In this document: positions 26,240-32,756 of the stretch, one piece after another
How positions within the stretch are numbered: the stretch's first letter is position 1
How the letters are laid out: each line of letters starts with the position of its first letter
The notes under the pieces: generated by a model
The model's database searches: none
Told to the model about the DNA's origin: nothing
What the model saw: only the letters and a program-made list of their open reading frames with translations
Translations under genes and position numbers: made by a program
NCBI GenBank assembly: GCA_020628085.1
Contig: JAHDFQ010000009.1
Location: 1-32,756 of the forward strand
Reading direction: 5' to 3'
DNA from: Saprospiraceae bacterium
Lineage (GTDB): Bacteria > Bacteroidota > Bacteroidia > Chitinophagales > Saprospiraceae
DNA: 32,756 nucleotides

Positions 26240-26890
26240 TTACTTAAAATCAGCTTCTGTCACTTCTCCTTTTTTCAAAAAATGATCAAAAGCAACGGTG
26301 TAATGTTGTCGCATCAAATCGAGCATAAACTGAACGGGTACATCATCACAATGACCATAATCTTCAATATATTCCATGAAGTTGCCACCTTTTTTGTCAA
26401 ATTCTTGAAAAATAGCATCGGTTTCTCCATCAAATTCGAGTGCTTCTACATTGATAAAGGCACATAATTCTTTATTAAAAACAGGGGTTGTTTTGATCCA
26501 TTTATTGTTTAAATAGACTTCCACATATCCGTGCGGCACCAGTTCATCCGTTCCAAACTGCTCCGTTATTTTTTCAGCAGCAATATGATTTCGAACCTTC
26601 GCCAAACACAAACGAGCTGGAATATCTAAAGTTCTGCAACAAGTCACCATCAAAATACTTTTATCGATACAATGCGCTTCTTTTTTATCTAAAATGACAC
26701 TGGCTCGATAACCTTCTTTTTTGACGGTAATATTATATGGATTGTATCGCCAACCGTCTCGAATAGCATAGTATAGTTGTATCGCTTGTTCTTTTTTACT
26801 AGCTGTTCTATCTACATATTTATGGATAAATTGCTGAATTGCGTCGGTTTCGTAATCAAAATAGAACGTAGAAGTTGTGAATTGTTGCAT
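26240..26890 (-). CDS. Transglutaminase-like cysteine-fold protein
   Basis: A 216-residue soluble protein of the transglutaminase-like superfamily. The nucleophile region is KKEAHCIDKSILMVTCCRTL, with C74 the likely catalytic Cys, followed by the typical DIPARLCLAKVRNH. The His is H120 in VPHGYVEVYLNNKW. Where most members have an Asp after the Trp strand (WxxxDP), this one has WIKTTPVFN, with Thr at 135. From memory, a subfamily with this TPxFN form is common, so it may use another third residue or none. There is no signal peptide, so it is probably cytoplasmic. The substrate is unknown, with a protease, amidase or peptide-processing role possible. It lies 18 bp after the crotonase gene and 14 bp before the membrane-protein gene. 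Confidence 0.85.
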   Translation of the reverse strand: MQQFTTSTFYFDYETDAIQQFIHKYVDRTASKKEQAIQLYYAIRDGWRYNPYNITVKKEGYRASVILDKKEAHCIDKSILMVTCCRTLDIPARLCLAKVRNHIAAEKITEQFGTDELVPHGYVEVYLNNKWIKTTPVFNKELCAFINVEALEFDGETDAIFQEFDKKGGNFMEYIEDYGHCDDVPVQFMLDLMRQHYTVAFDHFLKKGEVTEADFK

Positions 26891-26908
26891 GGTGATTTTT
26901 TCATTAAA

Positions 26909-27685
26909 TTATACAGCAAAGCGACCAATCGCATTTTTGGTAAACTCTGATAAAACCAATTGTCCACTAGTAGCTGCTCGCTCGTCTAATAACTCATCCC
27001 AATGTTCTGTTCCACTCCAAAAAGCAGCCTTCATTAAACGCATGGCTTCGGGGTTTGATTTGGATAGTTTGATCGCTAAATCTTCTATGGCTAAGTCCAT
27101 TTCTTGAACGGTTTCATAGACATCGGCATATAAACCGTGTTCCATTGCCCAAGCCGCAGAACGAAATTCCGTAGCATTAATCGCTAATTGTGTCATTCCA
27201 GAAGTGCCTAATTTACGTCGAACGGCAGGACCAACGACAAACGGTCCAATCCCTACATTCAGCTCACTCAATTTGACGCCAGCAAACTTGGTGGCCAAAC
27301 AATAATCCGTTGCGGAAGCCACTCCTACTCCACCACCTACTGCTTTTCCATGTACCCGTCCAATGATAAATTTGGGACATTTTCGCATCGCATTAATCAC
27401 ATTAGCAAAACCTAGAAAGAATTTTTTTCCTGTCTCAAAATCATTAATCGAAGCCAATTCGTCAAAACTAGCCCCTGCACAAAAGGTGCGTTCACCTGCG
27501 CTTTTTAATATAATCACTTTGATTGCATCATTTGTACCTGCTTCCTTGATCTGATCTCGTAATTGTGCTAGTAAATTTCCTGGTAATGAGTTGTGGGACG
27601 GATGAAAAAAAGTAATCGTAGCAATACCTTTTTCATCTATTTGTGTCTCCACTGATCCTTGTTGTGTTATATTTATATCTTGCAT
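26909..27685 (-). CDS. Crotonase-family enoyl-CoA hydratase/isomerase
   Basis: A 258-residue cytoplasmic crotonase-fold enzyme acting on acyl-CoA esters. The oxyanion-hole segments are FCAGASF (68-74) and VGGGVG (116-121). The conserved Glu of the second site is present as E141 in KLSELNVGIGP. The first catalytic Glu of hydratases (GGGxEL) is Gly at 121 here, so plain syn-hydration of enoyl-CoA may not be its reaction; isomerase or other crotonase chemistry is possible. Placed in an operon with a branched-chain-type E1, a role in leucine or related acyl-CoA catabolism is plausible but not shown. The start at 27685 gives the usual N-terminal strand preceding ATITFFHPSHNSL. A 24-bp dyad (27718-27741) lies in the 68-bp gap after pdxJ. 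Confidence 0.9.
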   Translation of the reverse strand: MQDINITQQGSVETQIDEKGIATITFFHPSHNSLPGNLLAQLRDQIKEAGTNDAIKVIILKSAGERTFCAGASFDELASINDFETGKKFFLGFANVINAMRKCPKFIIGRVHGKAVGGGVGVASATDYCLATKFAGVKLSELNVGIGPFVVGPAVRRKLGTSGMTQLAINATEFRSAAWAMEHGLYADVYETVQEMDLAIEDLAIKLSKSNPEAMRLMKAAFWSGTEHWDELLDERAATSGQLVLSEFTKNAIGRFAV

Positions 27686-27753
27686 GATTAATTTATTTCT
27701 TTATAAAATTGATTTTCAACTGGTGACTCTAGTCATCAGTTGATTTCACCTGT

Positions 27754-28467
27754 TTACTTCAATTGTCTCAAATACAACTGAATCGTATTATGCAAACCAT
27801 AATACAGCGCATCTGTAATGAGCGCATGACCAATGGAAACTTCTAATAATCCTTCGATGTGTTGTTTAAAATATTGGAGATTATCTAGGTTTAGATCGTG
27901 TCCTGCATTGATACCGATTCCAAGTTTATTAGCTTCGTTTGCAGCTTGTATAAATGGTTCAATTGCCTTGGCTTTATCTGCGTGAAATTGGTGCGCATAA
28001 TCACCCGTATATAATTCTATCCGATCTGCACCGACTGCTTTTGCACCTGCGACCATCGCTTCATCTGGATCAACAAAAATAGATACTCGAATGTTTGATT
28101 CATGCAAACGAGCAATTGTATCTGTTAAAAAGTCCTTATACTTGATGGTATCCCAACCCGAATCGGAAGTCAATTGATCGACCGCATCAGGAACGAGTGT
28201 GGCTTGATGTGGTGGGTTATCCAAAACTAGTTTCAAGAATTTTTCGTTAGGATTACCTTCGATATTAAATTCAGTAGTCGTGATAGCTTTTAGGGCAGGC
28301 ACATCGCTGTATTTGATATGGCGTTCGTCGGGGCGAGGATGTACCGTGATGCCTTGTCCACCAAATCGTTCGACGTCCTTTGCTACTTCTACTAAATTTG
28401 GCAAATTACTCCCACGAGAATTACGGAGTAAAGCGACTTTGTTTACATTAACGCTCAATCTTGTCAT
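27754..28467 (-). CDS. pdxJ: Pyridoxine 5'-phosphate synthase PdxJ
   Basis: A 237-residue TIM-barrel enzyme that condenses 1-deoxy-D-xylulose 5-phosphate with 3-amino-2-oxopropyl phosphate to make pyridoxine 5'-phosphate, the last ring-forming step of the DXP-dependent vitamin B6 route. Key parts are seen: SVNVNKVALLRNSRG at the N-terminus, GITVHPRPDERH with H43 and R45, FNIEGNPN with E70, IELYTGDYAH, GINAGHDLN with H190, and SIGHALI for phosphate binding. The NVNK variant in place of NIDH at the first motif looks normal for Bacteroidota. Length and start fit the family. It is first in a minus-strand run of five genes. A TATCTTTG -7-like element lies 127 bp upstream. Confidence 0.98.
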   Translation of the reverse strand: MTRLSVNVNKVALLRNSRGSNLPNLVEVAKDVERFGGQGITVHPRPDERHIKYSDVPALKAITTTEFNIEGNPNEKFLKLVLDNPPHQATLVPDAVDQLTSDSGWDTIKYKDFLTDTIARLHESNIRVSIFVDPDEAMVAGAKAVGADRIELYTGDYAHQFHADKAKAIEPFIQAANEANKLGIGINAGHDLNLDNLQYFKQHIEGLLEVSIGHALITDALYYGLHNTIQLYLRQLK

Positions 28468-28593
28468 TTCTTAGTTGATTAGTTATCAGTTCATTAGTAA
28501 TTAGTCTAAAAAAGATCACCAAATGAACTAACGTTTATTTGCCTTTGGTGAAACTTTCTTCAAGTTGCTACGCAATTTGATACAGAAACACTT

Positions 28594-28601
28594 CAAAGAT
28601 A
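28594..28601 (-). promoter_or_regulatory. Candidate -7 element for the pdxJ operon
   Basis: The minus strand reads TATCTTTG, fitting TAnnTTTG, 127 bp before the pdxJ start. A TTTG lies 27 bp further upstream (28629-28632), further than the usual spacing, so support is modest. Confidence 0.3.
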
Positions 28602-28714
28602 CTCGCTAGGAATGAGAATTTTAAACCTCAAACTATAAAGTCTATCAAGTATAATTCTTCATCTGCAAAAATTACTCTAATTTTACTAAAAATTCACATT
28701 AAGCCTATTCAGTT

Positions 28715-29632
28715 ATGTCAAATCCTCAACCTTCTTCTACTCTTTACAATAATGAACCGATGCACCCTGCTTTGGTTTTGATTATTTTATTGGCTTCTAT
28801 TTTCTTTTTCTTGATGATTGGTTCTGGTATTACTTTATGGTTAGTCAGTTCAAAAGGACTTGCATTAGATGAATTGATGAATTTTTTAAATGATGATAGT
28901 AGTGCTGGTGATCGGAACTTTTTTAGGACGACACTGCTCGTACAACATTTAACCATGTTTGTTTTGCCCGCTTTGACTACAGGATTCATTGTTTATAAGT
29001 TGGGTTGGATGCAAGGTTTGTCTTTAGATAAAACTCCATTATTACGCAATATCGGGATGGGTGCTTTAATGATTTTTGCAGCTTTTCCATTGGTACAATT
29101 TACTTTTTGGTTGAATAAACAATTACCCTTACCAGAATGGGCTTTGGACATGGAAAGTAGTACGCAAGAATTAATTATGCAAATGCTCAAAACGGATACG
29201 TCGCTCGAATTATTCTATAATATTTTGATTATTGCGATCATTCCAGCTATTGGGGAAGAACTTATTTTTAGAGGTTTTATTCAAAAAAGCATTTCTAAAA
29301 TCACACAAAATCCACATGTTGCGGTTTGGGTGGCTGCGATTATTTTTAGTGGTTTCCATTTGCAATTTGAAGGTTTTATTCCAAGAATGTTATTAGGTGG
29401 ACTGTTGGGTTATTTACTCGTTTGGACAAATAATTTATGGGTACCGATTATTGCACATTTTACAAACAATGCTTTTCAAGTGGTGGCTCAATATTTATAC
29501 TCTGAAGAAATGTCGTCTATTGATTTAGAACAAATGGATCAGGTCAATTATCCCCTAACAGCCATTTCTGTTGTAGCGGTTGGATATATTGGATATTGGT
29601 TTTGGAAACAGCGGGATTTGGAACAAATATGA
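28715..29632 (+). CDS. CPBP-family intramembrane metalloprotease (Rce1-like)
   Basis: A 305-residue polytopic membrane protein. The three active-site motifs of the CPBP/Rce1/abortive-infection family are intact: EELIFRG with E181, E182 and R186; FSGFH with H215; and HFTNN with H248 and N252. These place the catalytic residues in the membrane-embedded core. Additional spans lie near 19-44, 76-95, 110-131 and 280-297. Substrates of bacterial members are mostly unknown; protein maturation, bacteriocin processing and immunity are documented for relatives. The start at 28715 gives a short polar N-terminus before the first span. It is monocistronic, divergent from pdxJ, and converges on the P-domain protein gene with about 100 bp between the stop codons. 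Confidence 0.94.
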   Translation: MSNPQPSSTLYNNEPMHPALVLIILLASIFFFLMIGSGITLWLVSSKGLALDELMNFLNDDSSAGDRNFFRTTLLVQHLTMFVLPALTTGFIVYKLGWMQGLSLDKTPLLRNIGMGALMIFAAFPLVQFTFWLNKQLPLPEWALDMESSTQELIMQMLKTDTSLELFYNILIIAIIPAIGEELIFRGFIQKSISKITQNPHVAVWVAAIIFSGFHLQFEGFIPRMLLGGLLGYLLVWTNNLWVPIIAHFTNNAFQVVAQYLYSEEMSSIDLEQMDQVNYPLTAISVVAVGYIGYWFWKQRDLEQI

Positions 29633-29733
29633 TTAGTTTTACCACAGAGTTCATTGAGAACAAACAGACCTACCTACCTTTAGCAGAGATTATTTTACTT
29701 TACTAAACACAATGCTTACATCTTAATTCCAGA

Positions 29734-31332
29734 CTATCCCACATCTCCGACCTTCACCCCTATAAAGTTAATTGGTTCTTGTTCAGAACTGAAATTTTCA
29801 ATTTGAATTTCTTCTAAGAAAGGAGTGTCAAATGGGTTGAGTGGGTTGTCAAAAGTCTGATTGACATCAAAAAACCGCCAACTCTTTCCACTTGGTAATT
29901 CTGCAATACTCGCTAAAATTAATTGTCGGAGAATGATAATATCTAATGTCGTTATATTCCCATCTTCATTGACATCAGCGGCAATCATTTTGTAAGGATT
30001 TTCTATGATTTCACTTGCCAAAATATGTCTCGACATTAATACTAGATCGTAGGTTGATACACCATTCAGATAGTCGTCATTTTTAGTAACACTAAGCGTG
30101 TAATCTTGTTCTAGCACTACATTTTCAAATAAAAATGATCCGTCTTCCGATAATTGATTTTCCACAGTATCACCACCAAGTGTTACTATAACAGGAATAG
30201 TATCGCCCTCAAGCGTTTGTACATTACCTGTAAGATCACCTACTTTACATTCTATAACAATTGTTTGCTGGTATGGATCTAAATGTTGCCCTGTACACCA
30301 ACTGAATACAGTCCAAGAGCGAAATATTTTTTTTCCTAGTACTGTTGGCAATATCAAATCTTCATAAGTATAGCTTAGATCACAAAGTCCGTGTAAATCC
30401 TCTGTTAGTGGGTAACATCCATACGAATAAGGAAGAAGATAGTTTTCGTCAAAATTGTTGATATTATCGCAAGTGATAGTATCATTTGGTGGTAGCTTCA
30501 AGTCGTTCAATGCTGGTGTAATTAGTCCAACTACTTGCGTACAAGTTTCTATATTTCCGTTCGTTCGTTGTATTTCAAAAATACGTTCTATTTTAGCTCC
30601 GTATGGTAATTCATCTTGGTTACAACCTGTTTCTACAACTTGTTCACTCGTTAATTCAACTGCTTCAACGAGTGTTGGCTCAAGAATTTCGTAAGGTACA
30701 GGAAAACCCATTTCAAAGTTGATCTGTGCAGACAGAATCCGCCCTGTTGTGTTGTCAGGGTTTGTAATTTTCAATATCCAATTATCTTTAAATTCTCCTG
30801 CACTTCTTCCATTAAGTGTGGATAATGTTCCAAATGGATTATAAGTTCCTGTTAGCGTTCCAGTATTATTTTGACAGGCATCATTGAACGATTGCAATGC
30901 AGATTCATCAAAAACCACATCTAAGTCTAAAGCCGTTCCTGTGTTGCAGCTACTCGGTTCTATCAAATCAAGTACTAATAAAGGTGGCAATTCGTTCAAA
31001 AATGGGTTTAAGTTTTCAATGGATAATCCGATTTCTAATCCTTCGGGATTACTATGTTCTACTGCTAACTGGATGGTCATATTTTGTATAATTCCACAAG
31101 GAATATCAAAATGCAATTCGTTTAATCCAGATTCGAGTTCATATGGTAAGGGTTCGATTATATTTCCCGTTTCATTTTGTATTCCAAAATTCTCATTCAA
31201 TACATTAGGGTTGGTACAAGGAATATCATAATCTACGCAAACAACGGTTTGAATTTGTCCAGACATAGACAAGTATCCAAAGCAGCAAAATATAATACAA
31301 ATAATACGAATGGCTAGGCGAAGTGTGTGCAT
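29734..31332 (-). CDS. Secreted P-domain/dockerin-like protein lacking a T9SS sorting domain
   Basis: A 532-residue exported protein with signal peptide about 1-25 (LAIRIICIIFCCFGYLSMSG). Residues about 66-208 look like a proprotein-convertase P-domain (QLAVEHSNPEGLEIGLSI, TGTYNPFGTLSTLNGR, DNWILKITNPDNTTGRIL). Then come Cys-containing HYR-like segments (RSWTVFSWCTGQ at 339-350), a regulatory-like beta module (about 365-418) and a dockerin-like pair (421-486: NGVSTYDLVLMSRHIL, AADVNEDGNITTLDI). The dockerin part closely parallels the 1800-residue protein at 306-5708. It stops at FIGVKVGDVG, where the larger protein runs on into a cohesin-like module and the sorting domain. No sorting domain is found in any frame before the convergent CPBP gene. 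It may be a truncated relative, or it may be exported to the periplasm only. No protease domain is present. Confidence 0.9.
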   Translation of the reverse strand: MHTLRLAIRIICIIFCCFGYLSMSGQIQTVVCVDYDIPCTNPNVLNENFGIQNETGNIIEPLPYELESGLNELHFDIPCGIIQNMTIQLAVEHSNPEGLEIGLSIENLNPFLNELPPLLVLDLIEPSSCNTGTALDLDVVFDESALQSFNDACQNNTGTLTGTYNPFGTLSTLNGRSAGEFKDNWILKITNPDNTTGRILSAQINFEMGFPVPYEILEPTLVEAVELTSEQVVETGCNQDELPYGAKIERIFEIQRTNGNIETCTQVVGLITPALNDLKLPPNDTITCDNINNFDENYLLPYSYGCYPLTEDLHGLCDLSYTYEDLILPTVLGKKIFRSWTVFSWCTGQHLDPYQQTIVIECKVGDLTGNVQTLEGDTIPVIVTLGGDTVENQLSEDGSFLFENVVLEQDYTLSVTKNDDYLNGVSTYDLVLMSRHILASEIIENPYKMIAADVNEDGNITTLDIIILRQLILASIAELPSGKSWRFFDVNQTFDNPLNPFDTPFLEEIQIENFSSEQEPINFIGVKVGDVG

Positions 31333-31460
31333 GAGATTGTTGGTTTTTTATATTTATAAAATAGAAATTTACTTGAATAGGAACATTCAAATATTGAAAG
31401 GAAATTATTAGGACTGATTTATGGTAGAGAAAGGCTTTGGTTTTCTCAGACGTTGCTTTG

Positions 31461-32756
31461 CTATTCCAATATACGATTTTTATGATAGTTTTTCAACTCC
31501 CAAATAAAAAATACTATAACTAAACTGTATTCAATGGCTACCATACACAAGTTAGCATGATATTCATCGTAAGAGTAGTTGATGTAGGTCAAAAAGATCA
31601 ATCCTGACCAAAGTATCGGAAATCTGAAATTGGTGAATAAACACAGCACAACAGGTAATGCAGTGTACCAAGGATGCACCGTTGTGGTACAAAGTAAATA
31701 TAAGCAGATCGCCCAAAACCAGTAATTAGGGAGTTTTATAATCTTGTTATTTTTGGCTTGAAAAGAAAGATATAAAATCCCACTTAAAGCACCTAAAGCC
31801 AACATCGGCCCAATAGATGCAATTTGATTATAGCCCGAAACTTGAAATCCAATCCATCGAAAAATATAATATAAACTAGCATTAAACTCAAAACGTCGGA
31901 AATATAAATCAAGACTGTCGCCAAAATTAGAAAAGAACCCACCACTAACTAAAGGCAGAAACATTAAGATCAAGGCAACTCCCCCAATCATATAATATTG
32001 AAAACTTCGTTTCCAACCCATTGGACGGATCAAAAAAGGTAAAAACATCAGTGGTAATAACTTAGCAGCGACTGAACAGGCAAAAGCGATGGCAGATAAA
32101 ACGAACCATTTATTTATACTTAATGCCACTTTCTCACACTTTTTTAACCAATAAAAGGCAAGTAACAAAAAGAAAACCATAGCTCCTTCAAAGTGTAAAT
32201 TTCCACAGATTTCGAGAATAATCAACGGGTTTAATACATACCAAAGAATAGTGGATAATTGGTTTTTAAATAGTTTAGCTAATAAATATATCGTTCCACA
32301 TTCACACCCAAATAAAAACGTTTTCATCACTAAACTACTACCCCAAATACTATTAGGAAACAACCATGTGGCCACTGCAAAAACACCTTGTGCAATGGGC
32401 GGATAAATGGTAAAATATTCAGATGAATTGAGTTGGTCAAAAAGGGTTGGATTGATTCCGTTTATCGGTATGCCTTGATATTCATTGATATAATAAGAGG
32501 GCAAATATTCAAACGGATTAATACCTTGATTAATGAGTCGCCCATCCCAGATAAAGCGATAAATATCATCTGATAAATTGGGTAATGCAAAGAGTAAAAT
32601 AAACCGTAGCAAAACACCTAAACCGACCCAAAACCAGATTTGTGGAATCTCCCATTTCTGTCGATTGATCCAAATATAGATTCCAAAAAAAGTGGCGTAC
32701 GCTAGTATTAGTGGGTAAAAATCAGATTGTTGGACTTGATAACCTAAGAAATAGGT
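31461..32756 (-). CDS. Polytopic polyprenol-phosphate-dependent glycosyltransferase (GT87/mannosyltransferase-like), cut by window edge
   Basis: The 3' 431 codons of a GT-C-type membrane glycosyltransferase; the frame stays open to base 32756, so the N-terminus lies outside. The TTG at 32612 is not taken as a start, because the upstream reading (GYQVQQSDFYPLILAYA, then WFWVGLGV) continues the usual first membrane helices. The motif LPNLSDDIYRFIWDGRLINQGINPFEYLPS-type loop after the second helix is the mark of this family: the Asp-Asp acts at the lipid-linked sugar donor. About ten membrane spans follow. It probably transfers a hexose or mannose from a polyprenyl phosphate onto a glycan, lipid or protein at the outer face of the inner membrane. 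The acceptor is unknown. Its stop codon is 129 bp before the P-domain gene start. Confidence 0.88.
   Translation of the reverse strand, partial: TYFLGYQVQQSDFYPLILAYATFFGIYIWINRQKWEIPQIWFWVGLGVLLRFILLFALPNLSDDIYRFIWDGRLINQGINPFEYLPSYYINEYQGIPINGINPTLFDQLNSSEYFTIYPPIAQGVFAVATWLFPNSIWGSSLVMKTFLFGCECGTIYLLAKLFKNQLSTILWYVLNPLIILEICGNLHFEGAMVFFLLLAFYWLKKCEKVALSINKWFVLSAIAFACSVAAKLLPLMFLPFLIRPMGWKRSFQYYMIGGVALILMFLPLVSGGFFSNFGDSLDLYFRRFEFNASLYYIFRWIGFQVSGYNQIASIGPMLALGALSGILYLSFQAKNNKIIKLPNYWFWAICLYLLCTTTVHPWYTALPVVLCLFTNFRFPILWSGLIFLTYINYSYDEYHANLCMVAIEYSLVIVFFIWELKNYHKNRILE

Noticed and set aside
32610-32612. TTG as the start of the glycosyltransferase
   Set aside because: The frame continues upstream to the window edge with family-like membrane helices, so the gene is simply cut off.

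Overview
The window reads as an AT-rich chromosomal segment of a Bacteroidota bacterium. The evidence is a type IX secretion (T9SS) C-terminal sorting domain, a PorV/PorQ-family outer-membrane protein, a TonB-dependent receptor with a carboxypeptidase-regulatory N-terminal domain, a fused E1 alpha/beta 2-oxoacid dehydrogenase, and little Shine-Dalgarno signal before most genes. The HYR/dockerin surface proteins and the P-domain protein suggest the Saprospiria, but that placement is inference. I saw no rRNA, tRNA, CRISPR array, transposase or phage gene.

Layout, left to right. 1-305 holds no gene, only a plus-strand terminator near the left edge and two minus-strand terminators. 306-5708 (-) is an 1800-residue secreted protein with HYR-like repeats, a dockerin-like module, a cohesin-like module and a T9SS sorting domain. 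Four copies of a 10-bp direct repeat lie just upstream of it. 5709-7353 is 1.6 kb without a convincing gene and is packed with consecutive stem-loops, including one of 83 nt with 26 base pairs and a branched fold that ends in seven Ts. 7354-7830 (-) is greA. 8191-17577 (-) is a three-gene cluster: TonB-dependent receptor, then a 1383-residue secreted protein with an unusual sorting domain ending in a KWFG tail, then a PorV/PorQ-like barrel. Hairpins lie in both gaps, and a terminator follows the last gene.

17578-18053 is another gene-free stretch, with short dyads. Next come a D-2-hydroxyacid dehydrogenase (-), a divergent lipoprotein and a SPOR-domain membrane protein (+), and a convergent DASS-family transporter (-). 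A tight two-gene unit follows (-): a GNAT-like protein and a HigA-like helix-turn-helix protein, possibly a toxin-antitoxin pair. 23230-28467 (-) looks like one operon in the order pdxJ, crotonase-family enzyme, transglutaminase-like protein, unknown membrane protein, fused branched-chain-type 2-oxoacid dehydrogenase E1. A CPBP intramembrane protease (+) converges on a P-domain/dockerin protein (-) that has no sorting domain. A GT87-like polyprenol-dependent glycosyltransferase (-) runs off the right edge.

The two most interesting parts are the cluster at 8191-17577, which looks like a dedicated outer-membrane receptor, secreted-protein and shuttle set, and the gene-free stem-loop region at 5709-7353, which may encode structured RNA or be a decayed repeat array. 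Neither function is shown by sequence alone.
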